64,000 nucleotides of DNA, taken from assembly GCA_002359185.1 (NCBI GenBank), contig DEML01000021.1:6502-70501 (forward strand), in the 5' to 3' direction. The notes under the pieces are model-generated. The model saw only the letters and a list, made by a program, of their open reading frames with translations, searched no databases and was not told the DNA's origin. The position numbers were made by a program, and so were the translations under genes. Position 1 is the stretch's first letter. Every line of letters begins with the position of its first letter. Shown piece after piece: positions 26,850 through 34,155 of this stretch. Origin of the DNA: Planctomycetaceae bacterium UBA2671 (GTDB lineage Bacteria > Planctomycetota > Planctomycetia > Planctomycetales > Planctomycetaceae).

Positions 26850-28268
26850 TTAAATCAACTCCCGAATCGATTCCCATTCTGAAGCCGCCTGCAGAATTTC
26901 ACGGGGAACATCGGGCTCGAGTCGAAGGATGCCGGGATCGACGAGCGTTTTCAAAATTGTCGCCACCAGATTTTCAATTGTGATCGGCTTCGATTTCGGA
27001 ACGCTTCCATCCCGAGACGACTCCCCAATCACCTGTCCCATCGGTAAGCCTCCACCTGCCAATATCAACGGAGCCAGATTTCCCCAATGATCTCGTCCAC
27101 CATTTTTATTGATCCGCGGCGTACGACCCATCTCGCCACAACAGACGAGTAGAATCTTGTCGCTCAGCCCTCGCTCATGCACATCCTCCAGAAAAGCAGA
27201 GACGGCATGATCGAACGGTCGCCCCATATATCGCATCCCCTCGGCTACCCCGGCATTGTTCACATCCGCATGCATATCCCACACAAAGTTTGTTGTGATC
27301 GTGACAAAGCCGGCACCCCGTTCGCAGAGCCTGCGTGAGAGCAATAGCAGTTTGCCGAGCGTCTGCCCGTTGTCGACATAATTCTGATAGTTCTTCCACT
27401 TTTTGCTGATGTTCTCGGGATGTGCAATCGGACTGGTGTCGTATCGCGCCAGTGTGCGAGGATCTTCCTGCTTTAAATCAAATGCGTCAGCCAATCCTCC
27501 GAGAATCGTTTCAAACGCCTGTTGACGAAATGGGGTTTGTCGAGAAGCAGAGTCACTTCGGTCACGCTGCCAGCGAAGTTGATCGAGTTCAGTCAATAAC
27601 TTGCGACGATCATTCAATCGACGCAGCGGAATCGAGAGCTGCATATCATCCTGCAGGTTTCCACCTGCTCCCGGTGCAAACGGAGCCAGAGCCGCGGAAT
27701 AATTCCCAGACGATCCGAACTTACCGAAGTTCATCGTCGTCGGCTGAGCTTCTGGCGCAACCGCTTGCGGAAAGAGAGCAACATTTCGAGGCATTCCTGT
27801 GATTGGATGATGTGCCCCGGCTATACGTGAGTAGAGAGTTCCCAGATTGGCATCATTCGTCGACTTATGCACAATCGGCTTGATATCGTGACGGCTATCC
27901 CCTGTCGTAAACGAGCGGACAATTGCCAGCCGATCCGCCATCGTCGACAGCCGCTCGAATGTTCCCCCAAATGTTACGCCTGGCAAATTCGTCTGCACTT
28001 CCCCAGTCGTACTGCGGATTTCAACTGGAGCATCCATTTTGGGATCAAATGTCTCAAACTGACTCGGTCCGCCGTGCATGAAAAGAAACACGACAGACTT
28101 ATCCCGCAGTAAGGAACCATTTCCCGCAGTTGCCCCTGCCTGACACATCTGCTCAAGCGTCAATCCTCCCGCCAAGAGAGACCCGACGCTAAGAAAGTGC
28201 CGCCGCGAACCGAATCGACTACCAGCGTGTCGGTTACCAGTGAGACTTTGATCAAACAGATGCAGCAT
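26850..28268 (-). CDS. DUF1501 family exported protein
   Basis: 472 residues from ATG 28268, with GGAGGA 5 nt upstream. The N-terminus has a Tat-like motif SRRHFLSVGSLLAGG. DUF1501 belongs to the alkaline-phosphatase/sulfatase-like fold. Recognisable segments are VFLFMHGGPSQFETFDPK, IVRSFTTGDSRHD, LLVCCGEMGRTPRINKNGGRDHW and the final DPGILRLEPDVPREIL. In planctomycetes these genes usually sit beside DUF1549/DUF1553 cytochrome-type partners; none is adjacent here. Confidence 0.93.
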   Translation of the reverse strand: MLHLFDQSLTGNRHAGSRFGSRRHFLSVGSLLAGGLTLEQMCQAGATAGNGSLLRDKSVVFLFMHGGPSQFETFDPKMDAPVEIRSTTGEVQTNLPGVTFGGTFERLSTMADRLAIVRSFTTGDSRHDIKPIVHKSTNDANLGTLYSRIAGAHHPITGMPRNVALFPQAVAPEAQPTTMNFGKFGSSGNYSAALAPFAPGAGGNLQDDMQLSIPLRRLNDRRKLLTELDQLRWQRDRSDSASRQTPFRQQAFETILGGLADAFDLKQEDPRTLARYDTSPIAHPENISKKWKNYQNYVDNGQTLGKLLLLSRRLCERGAGFVTITTNFVWDMHADVNNAGVAEGMRYMGRPFDHAVSAFLEDVHERGLSDKILLVCCGEMGRTPRINKNGGRDHWGNLAPLILAGGGLPMGQVIGESSRDGSVPKSKPITIENLVATILKTLVDPGILRLEPDVPREILQAASEWESIRELI

Positions 28269-28479
28269 ATCTTCCTCCATAAGACTCGGGAGAAACTGTA
28301 TAGAAGGGCTTGAGCAAAACCCCGCCTGATCTATTCTGCCTGATGTAAGTTCTTCCCGTCCAGAGTTTTAAGCAGTATTTCCCGGAAATTTCCATAGACA
28401 ACAAAATCAATTTTCCAATGCATTTGCATTTTCAAACCGATTGTTCATAATACCGTCACTGGTGATGATCACCACCCAC

Positions 28480-28552
28480 GGGGGATTAGCTCAGCTGGGA
28501 GAGCGTTTGGCTGGCAGCCAAAAGGTCAGGGGTTCAAGTCCCCTATCCTCCA
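28480..28552 (+). tRNA. tRNA-Ala (anticodon GGC)
   Basis: 73 nt with complete cloverleaf: acceptor GGGGGAT/ATCCTCC, D-stem GCTC/GAGC, anticodon stem TTTGG/CCAAA with loop CTGGCAG (anticodon GGC), and T-stem AGGGG/CCCCT. The G3:U70 wobble pair, the alanine identity element, is present. CCA is not encoded. Confidence 0.97.
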
Positions 28553-28596
28553 ATCCGTAAGCCCTTTAACAGTAAGGGCTTACGGATTTATTTTTT
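28553..28596 (+). terminator. strong terminator directly after tRNA-Ala
   Basis: ATCCGTAAGCCCTT and AAGGGCTTACGGAT form a perfect 14-bp stem with a 7-nt loop, then TTATTTTTT. It begins at the nucleotide after the discriminator base. Confidence 0.93.
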
Positions 28597-28668
28597 GCGT
28601 AAAATCTTGTGGTTAAGGGGTTAAAGGCGTTTCCTCTGGGTGATCTGCATTGTCCCCTTTCGTGCTTC

Positions 28669-28712
28669 GGGCTATTTCTCGGCCTATTTCATGTCCTATT
28701 TCGGCCTATTTC
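28669..28712. repeat. iteron-like short direct repeats
   Basis: Four copies of a 10-bp unit (GG/GTCCTATTTC-like) lie head-to-tail at 28669, 28681, 28693 and 28703, with periods 12, 12 and 10. Two copies are exactly GGCCTATTTC. The helical-turn spacing is that of protein-binding iterons. It sits 50 nt upstream of the recombinase fragment at the left edge of the mobile element. Confidence 0.6.
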
Positions 28713-28762
28713 GCCACGGTCTGACACCCGAAACTTCCTATTCTGGACCCTGACATGGGGGC

Positions 28763-29428
28763 ATGAATAAGAAAAACACAACCAGACCACGACAGTACCG
28801 AAGCCAGCTTCCGAAGCCTGATCGGAATGGTGATGTACGTCCTCGCATCGGTGGGAGAAGATTTACCGTAGGGAACGTCCGCACCAATTCGCAGGGCGAG
28901 ATGGAACGACGGATGAACTCGCTCAAGGAGTTTTTCGACGCCCAGTGTGAAGCCCTCGGAATAGACTTTTGGGCAGGGTGGGTATTGCCTTATGCGAGGC
29001 AAATTGAAAAAGGCCAGAAGCTTGTTTACGAGGTCCGGCCAATGGCCGTGACCGACGTTGAGTACGGTCGAGCCAATGCCGTCGAAGATGCAGAGGTTTT
29101 CTCACGCCTTCGCCAACTTGGACTCGAAATCGCTGCCAGTGATGAAGAAGCTATTGCTCGTGGTGAACGGCAACTCAAGGCTTGGCTCGATACTAAGATT
29201 GATGAAGCCGTCGCTCGTGCTGCCAAAGATGAATTCGAAAAATATACAAAATTTGTTGGATCAGATTTGTCCCAGCGACTTCAAGGTAATGCAATCCCAG
29301 AGTCCAAGCAGATGGAAACTCGCACGCTTCACCAAGCACTAAAAGCATATCGTCAGTATGTAGAAAACACGGGCAAGAAACGGGACAATGGATCGCTCGC
29401 CCGCTCTCCAAAAAACTACATTCGGTAG
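28763..29428 (+). pseudogene. N-terminal fragment of a planctomycete tyrosine recombinase
   Basis: 221 codons. The N-terminus NGDVRPRIGGRRFTVGNVRT and RRMNSLKEFFDAQCEALGIDFWAGWVLPYA, then TLHQALKAYRQYVE, match, as I recall them, the start of a planctomycete integrase family up to its core-binding domain. The catalytic domain (Arg, His-x-x-Arg, Tyr) is missing: the frame stops right after SPKNYIR, where family members would continue with a long helix. The break coincides with the end of the truncated methyltransferase on the other strand. The alternative, a stand-alone protein of unknown function, is less likely. Confidence 0.6.
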
Positions 29429-30068
29429 TCCACGAGGTAATATGGTCTTCTGCCAGACCAAGCGGCATTATGGCGGAGTGCTTATACGCAGGCTTGTCAG
29501 GTGCATTCGAATTTGAACCAGTTGAGTACTCCCAGACGTTGGTTCTCACGCCAAACTCTTTCATTACGACGACTTTGTCATTGCGAGTGACCGAGCCGTT
29601 TTTCTCACGCCGACTGTATTTTTTCTTTTTTCCAGCCGACTCGTTCCGGCGATCTTCAATTTGATTGATCGTTTTCGGGAATCCCTTGGAAAACAAGAAC
29701 ATGTGTTCGAATACGTTGTAGTAGCGAGACTTGTCGGGATAGCGGATGCCCTTCTTCTTGTAGATCATCCAGTCGTGCTCGGAAAAACCTGCATTGAAAA
29801 AGGATACGGCGTGTCTGATGCTCGATCCCGTACGTGCTCGCTTGTGGGTGCCATCGTCGATTACCCACACGACAACCCCTCCCTTCTTCATCACTCTAAA
29901 CAGTTCGGGCGTCACCCTATCTATATCAAATGTGAATCCGTGATAGTCACGTAGGTTATCGTAAGGGGGACTTGTTAGGCATAGGTTTATACTCTCGTCT
30001 GGAAACTGGCGAAGTACATCGGCACAGTCGCCATGAAAAATCGAATCAAGTGGTAGTTTTGTTGACAT
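29193..30068 (-). pseudogene. C-terminally truncated beta-class DNA methyltransferase
   Basis: ATG 30068 has AGGAG upstream. Up to about residue 214 it reads as a good N4-cytosine/N6-adenine methyltransferase. The catalytic TSPPY motif IV is in NLCLTSPPYDNLRDY near residue 30, followed by VMKKGGVVVWVIDD, FEHMFLFSKG, and ending GLAEDHITSW. In this permuted class the SAM-binding FxGxG (DPFxGSGTT) motif should follow immediately, but the frame instead runs antisense into the recombinase fragment from about 29430 on. The last about 78 residues are therefore not methyltransferase. Probably inactive. Confidence 0.75.
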
Positions 30069-30150
30069 ATTGTCTCTCCTAATAAGGGGCGTAGGTACGT
30101 ACCGATAGCCCTATTCTGGGATGCTAAAGCAAACGAGAGGGGATCAACAC

Positions 30151-30166
30151 CCCCCCTTCAGGGGGG
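30151..30166. terminator. GC hairpin downstream of the replication module
   Basis: CCCCCC-TTCA-GGGGGG, a perfect stem with a 4-nt loop, lies between the methyltransferase start and the helicase-like gene stop. Flanking T-runs are short, so termination strength is uncertain. Confidence 0.45.
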
Positions 30167-30208
30167 TTTGTCCCCCGTTAGCTTGCCCCAGATCCCGTAG
30201 TAAACTGC

Positions 30209-30304
30209 CTGTTTTCTGGTTTCCCGATATCTAGGGGCAGAAAACAGAAAACCCTATTTTTATAGACTCAAATCGATTCGGTTTTCTGGGCATTTCAGGA
30301 AACC
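30209..30304. other. two adjacent inverted repeats at the end of the replication module
   Basis: CTGTTTTCTG (30209-30218) pairs with CAGAAAACAG (30238-30247). CGGTTTTCTG (30278-30287) pairs with CAGGAAACCG (30295-30304) with one mismatch; the latter spans the stop codon of the minus-strand gene. The shared TTTTCTGG core suggests duplicated sites or tandem hairpins acting at the 3' end of the transcript. Confidence 0.5.
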
Positions 30305-30720
30305 GAATTCCCACCAATCAGTTGATAAATTGAGGCATTATTCAGTCCTTTTTTCTTAACAATAACTGAACCAGTTGCAGCAAGATCATCGAGCAATTGC
30401 CTTGTCTTGTCCCTACCGATCTTGGCACCAGTCTTGAGACGTAATTTTTCAATCGAATTGATGAATTTCCCAATTTCCTTATTATTGTCGCCATCGCCAC
30501 TAAAGTTTTTTGATAATGTATCGATCACGATCAGATCAGCACTTTCAATGCTGTTTTCAATGTGCTTAATACATTGGTTGACAGCCTCGGTCAATTGCTC
30601 ATTACGGATCGATCCATTCCGGTATTGTTTGAGGACTAACAGAGAGTCACTCAACGCCATGCATTGATCGAGCGAATCCCCGTAATTCGAGAACGCCATG
30701 TTTTGATGCAGTTTCTTCAT
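30295..30720 (-). pseudogene. remnant of a RepA-like (AAA_25) helicase with a winged-helix tail
   Basis: 141 codons from ATG 30720 (AGGGG upstream); upstream in-frame starts exist at 30759 and 30846. Residues about 60-99 (ADLIVIDTLSKNFSGDGDNN...RLKTGA) are the Walker B strand and following helix of hexameric RepA-type helicases. Walker A is absent at the N-terminal side. The sequence then jumps, at about 30424, to KIGRDKTRQLLDDLAATGSV, a winged-helix-like segment, without the expected VxHHTGK strand. It appears to be an internally deleted gene. It is more AT-rich than its neighbours. Confidence 0.6.
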
Positions 30721-30748
30721 GAATACTTCCCCTTTCCGGGAAAGTGTA

Positions 30749-32059
30749 CTAACGTCCATTTCTCTTGGGAAGTCCAGTTCCCGCCCGGGTGTAGTCCATC
30801 CAGCGGACCAGCCGACCATCGGGTAATTGCTTGATCGCTTCCGCATCGGCAGAGCGGGACATGCCGAGCGTGTGATAAATTCGTTCGGTTTCCCGATCGA
30901 ACCAGCGAGCCAACCGAATCGCCCTGGACATCACCTCAGCGGGGATACTCCATTCCGCAGACAACTCAGCCGAGTACAGAATCAACGCCAGCCGAGCGGC
31001 CCGCCCGGAGGACTTCGACCATGCCGCACGAAGTGCAGCGGGGATTCCCTGCAGACGAGTGACGTCCTCATTCTTGAAGTCCGCCAGCAATTGACGGGCA
31101 TCATCGGCAAGTGGAATCGTGAGCGGTTCCCCTCGGGCATCAATCAGCGATTGCAGAACAGACTCATAATGTTCCGCAGACGGCATCGGAGTGTCCGACC
31201 AGCCAACCGGTTCATCGGGAGGCATCACAAATAGAAATCGAGCCGGTAGACCGGAATCGAAATCATCCTCGGAAAGTAATCGCCGCAAAACTCCCGGCTG
31301 GATTCCGCCCGAAACTGAGACAATCGCTCTCGGAACAATGATCAATCGGACATGACCGGTTTTCCGATCAATCACCAATCGGCAACCATCGTAAATTGAT
31401 AACCAGTGCGATCGGTCCGCCCCCTTGCCGGACTTGTATTGATTCATTGAACCAAACCAGCCGGAGAGTTCATCGACTGCCAGAATCATTCCCTGGGAAT
31501 TCTCTTTTAATACACAGGCAAGTGCTTCGAGTGTCGTATCTCCGATGCAGTAGCGGGGGAGGGGAGGATAATCCGGTTCGGACTTCTCTTTTCCCTTCTC
31601 ACTCGAATTCAATTCCTCATGAGTACAGCGAATCCGTTCGCATTCTTCCGCATGTCGATCGTGTGCGGCTTCCTCAATTCGATACAATGGCCCGAGTGCC
31701 GACTGTTGAGCGGGAGACTTTCCCGACCCGGAATTGGCGACAACCCCCGTCCACAGAATTGACGGCTGAGTGTAGCCCGGTTTCACTTCAACAATTCGAC
31801 TGGCCCCAATCGCCGCAGCAATCGCTGAAAGCATCGGCACAGCAACGAATGCGACATCACAGCCGATCGACTTTGCCGCCCCGATCACATATTCCATGAG
31901 TAACTTCGGGAGGCAGTTCACCGGGAACGGCTGATAGGGAATCTTCGGTCGTTGTCGTGTGACTTGTTGCATAGATGGCGATTGTCGCGATTCCGACTCT
32001 TTTATAGTGTCAAGACTTGTAACATCATCAAGTGCAGCGAGTTCGTCCGTGAGTGACAT
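30749..32059 (-). CDS. DUF3987 primase/helicase-like protein of an integrative element
   Basis: 436 residues. The P-loop-like VVANSGSGKSPAQQ near residue 110 is the DUF3987 nucleotide-binding motif; IGDTTLEALACVLKENSQGMILAVDELSGWF carries the Walker B region. Later segments (SGGIQPGVLRRLL, SGLPARFLFVMPP, HTLG) follow the family order. The C-terminus (LVRWMDYTRAGTGLPKRNGR) ends abruptly where members normally have a winged-helix domain, so it may be slightly truncated. Its ATG overlaps the stop of the upstream gene (TGATG), implying translational coupling. Probably replicates or mobilises the element. Confidence 0.82.
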   Translation of the reverse strand: MSLTDELAALDDVTSLDTIKESESRQSPSMQQVTRQRPKIPYQPFPVNCLPKLLMEYVIGAAKSIGCDVAFVAVPMLSAIAAAIGASRIVEVKPGYTQPSILWTGVVANSGSGKSPAQQSALGPLYRIEEAAHDRHAEECERIRCTHEELNSSEKGKEKSEPDYPPLPRYCIGDTTLEALACVLKENSQGMILAVDELSGWFGSMNQYKSGKGADRSHWLSIYDGCRLVIDRKTGHVRLIIVPRAIVSVSGGIQPGVLRRLLSEDDFDSGLPARFLFVMPPDEPVGWSDTPMPSAEHYESVLQSLIDARGEPLTIPLADDARQLLADFKNEDVTRLQGIPAALRAAWSKSSGRAARLALILYSAELSAEWSIPAEVMSRAIRLARWFDRETERIYHTLGMSRSADAEAIKQLPDGRLVRWMDYTRAGTGLPKRNGR

Positions 32060-32424
32060 CAGACATCCCCCCGCATAGCAAGGACAACCCGAAGTGCTTT
32101 GCGTCGCAGCGGACTGACTTTCAGCGAGTGGAGCATAGAATCGAATTCTTGATCAGAGAGCACTGCAGGCATCTCGAACAATTCCGCCCCCGGTTCACCG
32201 GCTGCAGGTCGATAGGGACTCAGGTGGGCTTTATAGCCTGCCAGCATTTGAGCGAATGAAATCGGACAGTTCGGCTGCCAGCCTCGGGCAGTTCGTCGTC
32301 GGCATTCTTCGAGATAGCCGGGAACGTCTTGATAATCGGTGTTGCGGACGATCGCATTCGGATCGTAAGCGGTATTGTAGCCCCGGCTGATATTGCCGGT
32401 TGAGTGTAGCGGGGGTAAGATCAT
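32059..32424 (-). CDS. small element protein of unknown function coupled to DUF3987
   Basis: 121 residues. ATG 32424 has GGAG 5 nt upstream; the annotated stop overlaps the DUF3987 start by one base. Contains a central DVPGYLEECRRRTARGWQPN and a C-terminal helical LSDQEFDSMLHSLKVSPLRRKALRVV. No enzymatic motif recognised. Consistent co-location with DUF3987 in planctomycete elements suggests a loader or accessory role, but that is an inference. Confidence 0.7.
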   Translation of the reverse strand: MILPPLHSTGNISRGYNTAYDPNAIVRNTDYQDVPGYLEECRRRTARGWQPNCPISFAQMLAGYKAHLSPYRPAAGEPGAELFEMPAVLSDQEFDSMLHSLKVSPLRRKALRVVLAMRGDV

Positions 32425-32542
32425 GATATCTCCAATATGCAAGGGGGAGTGTGAAGAAACTGAAATCCCGTCGGGTGTCCGCCCTGGCGGGTTTTCTCAT
32501 GGAATGTTCCGTCTATGAATTGGCGGAAATGTTGCGGACCGA

Positions 32543-32842
32543 TCACAGCAGACCACAGGCCCGCAGTTCGTCCTCGGTCACATCGGAAGGCATCCCCGAG
32601 CCGTCGGTGTCCTCAGTGGAGGATTGAGCAGCGGTCGCGGCTTCTGTTTGAGCCTCGACAAATTCCCGGAAGCGGTCCTCAGTCGTGAACCATTTTCGCC
32701 CGAGTTTGACAGCTTCGAGCCGGGAACCATTCGCCCCCCGTCGAATCCAGCGATAAAGCGTCGCCGGAGAAATGCGTTTCTGAAAAGCCTTGCCCGCCAG
32801 CGTGCGGACTTCCTGCAGATCGTCCTGGAAAACATCGATCAT
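32543..32842 (-). CDS. DUF1580 helix-turn-helix protein (excisionase-like)
   Basis: 99 residues. SPATLYRWIRRGANGSRLEAVKLGRKWFTTEDRFREFVEAQT (about 26-67) is a MerR/Xis-like winged helix as in DUF1580, a planctomycete mobile-element family. An acidic tail follows. Start 32842 has AGGGA 8 nt upstream, and that site is buried in a long inverted repeat (see 32851-32908). Likely a recombination-directionality factor or regulator working with the integrase at 34156. Confidence 0.8.
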   Translation of the reverse strand: MIDVFQDDLQEVRTLAGKAFQKRISPATLYRWIRRGANGSRLEAVKLGRKWFTTEDRFREFVEAQTEAATAAQSSTEDTDGSGMPSDVTEDELRACGLL

Positions 32843-32850
32843 TGCGTGAT

Positions 32851-32908
32851 TCCCTCATGTGAGTTCGTTGAAACGAAATATCGTCGGTGTGACGATTTAC
32901 ATGAGGGA
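32851..32908 (-). promoter_or_regulatory. structured leader: three-way junction enclosing the DUF1580 ribosome site
   Basis: Outer arms TCCCTCATGT (32851-32860) and ACATGAGGGA (32899-32908) are perfect inverted repeats. They enclose two perfect hairpins: TTCGT-TGAA-ACGAA (32864-32877) and ATCGTC-GGTGT-GACGAT (32880-32896). In the minus-strand mRNA the Shine-Dalgarno AGGGA of DUF1580 lies in the outer stem. This could be an RNA switch controlling translation, or at DNA level a cruciform recognition site for the excisionase or integrase. Confidence 0.7.
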
Positions 32909-32949
32909 TTGTTCAAATAGTGCAGCGTTACAGCGAGAGACGTTTTGCG

Positions 32950-34041
32950 TTAATATCGTGACGTTGGCAATTCTTTAATAGTGTATTTCCCATCTGACGA
33001 TAATGTCATTCCAAGTACCTTCAGAGAACTTCTGAGTTCCGAAGCAATAGTTCTGATGTTTCCCTTAACTGGTTTTTTCTCGGCTTTCACATCCCAATCT
33101 GAATGATTGTCATATGTAAAATTGGGGTTTCTTTCTTCAGCAATTGAATCTAGCAGCTCCATGAATAGATTGAATGCCCTTGGGCTTAATGCAACAGGTG
33201 TATTAAATCCACGTCTTGTAATTATTTTTTCTTTACTGTCGAATTTCATTTTCCATCTTGCCAAAACACGTTCTCTATTTTCTTCATTTAATGAATTTAT
33301 CTCCGATAAATATTTCCTGTAAAATATGAGATGTTCCCGGCAAACAATAGAGTGTTCATACAATAAATCAGCATGAAGCTGTGATAATGAAAAACTCCAA
33401 TCAGACAGTGAGTTTTTCCATTTTTCAACACCAATTCCTAAGGATTCTAGAAATGGGAGCAATGTCTCCCAGTAATCATCTAACCATTTTCGCTCATCGT
33501 GAAAAATAAAATGCATTTCAAGCTGGAATACTCTAGTGTCATATGATTCGTAATTTGTAACATTCTCAATAACTGGGACATCAGATTTACAATCCATCCA
33601 AGCATCCATGCAGATTGAATCGAATATATTGGCGACGTCAAACGCGGTTTTAATCGCTGAGTTGATAACACGTTCCCCAAAAATCCCCGAAAAAGAATAT
33701 TGCTTAGATGTAATACTATTAAAGTACCAATTCAAATTTCTGATTTCGTAAATCAAATCACCTTGAATATATGTATGAAAAGTAGTTCGAGCATCACGGA
33801 CATCTTGATACTGAAACATCCTTGCCTTGTAATTACATGACTCATTTTGAGATTCGATTATTGATTTTATGCAAAGTTGGGCTAGTCGGTATCCTTCATT
33901 AATAATCAGGAATTCCTTCTCTGTTAAGTATTCCAAGCATCTATGCCTTTCACAAAAAAACGGACGCAAATCCGGGAAGGCGTTCAGACCCGGTTTCACG
34001 TCCGCGAATCGGAGGTAGCTACTCCCCCGATAAATGCTCAA
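32950..34041 (-). CDS. AT-rich element cargo protein with winged-helix-like C-terminus, function unknown
   Basis: 363 residues if TTG 34041 is used; GTG 33999 is an alternative and neither has a clear ribosome site. Mostly helical and soluble. The C-terminal about 85 residues (ALSPRAFNLFMELLDSIAEE...NIRTIASELRSSLKVLG...DGKYTIKEL) look like an OmpR-type winged helix. No enzymatic motif is recognised in the front part. Its base composition is visibly more AT-rich than the surrounding genes, indicating recent acquisition as cargo. Positioned between integrase and DUF1580, where defence or accessory genes are often found. Confidence 0.65.
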   Translation of the reverse strand: MSIYRGSSYLRFADVKPGLNAFPDLRPFFCERHRCLEYLTEKEFLIINEGYRLAQLCIKSIIESQNESCNYKARMFQYQDVRDARTTFHTYIQGDLIYEIRNLNWYFNSITSKQYSFSGIFGERVINSAIKTAFDVANIFDSICMDAWMDCKSDVPVIENVTNYESYDTRVFQLEMHFIFHDERKWLDDYWETLLPFLESLGIGVEKWKNSLSDWSFSLSQLHADLLYEHSIVCREHLIFYRKYLSEINSLNEENRERVLARWKMKFDSKEKIITRRGFNTPVALSPRAFNLFMELLDSIAEERNPNFTYDNHSDWDVKAEKKPVKGNIRTIASELRSSLKVLGMTLSSDGKYTIKELPTSRY

Positions 34042-34048
34042 TTGTCAG

Positions 34049-34102
34049 CACAAAACACAAAAGTCCTGGAACGCCTTACAATTCGCAGTTTTGTGTTTTG
34101 TG
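34049..34102. promoter_or_regulatory. 14-bp perfect inverted repeat upstream of the cargo gene
   Basis: CACAAAACACAAAA (34049-34062) and TTTTGTGTTTTGTG (34089-34102) are perfect inverted copies separated by 26 nt. It lies between the integrase stop and the cargo gene start, so it could be an operator for the winged-helix cargo protein or a terminator-like stem for the integrase. Confidence 0.55.
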
Positions 34103-34155
34103 TTTCTGTGTTATGTTCAGATTCATTCTATCAGCGAAGTGCCGAGTTCGTAATC

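Noticed and set aside
28739..28757. TGGACCCTGACATGG as a possible attL copy of the tRNA-Val 3' end (TGGTCCTGACAGAA)
   Set aside because: Similarity covers only about 12 bases with an insertion and does not extend; too weak for an attachment repeat.
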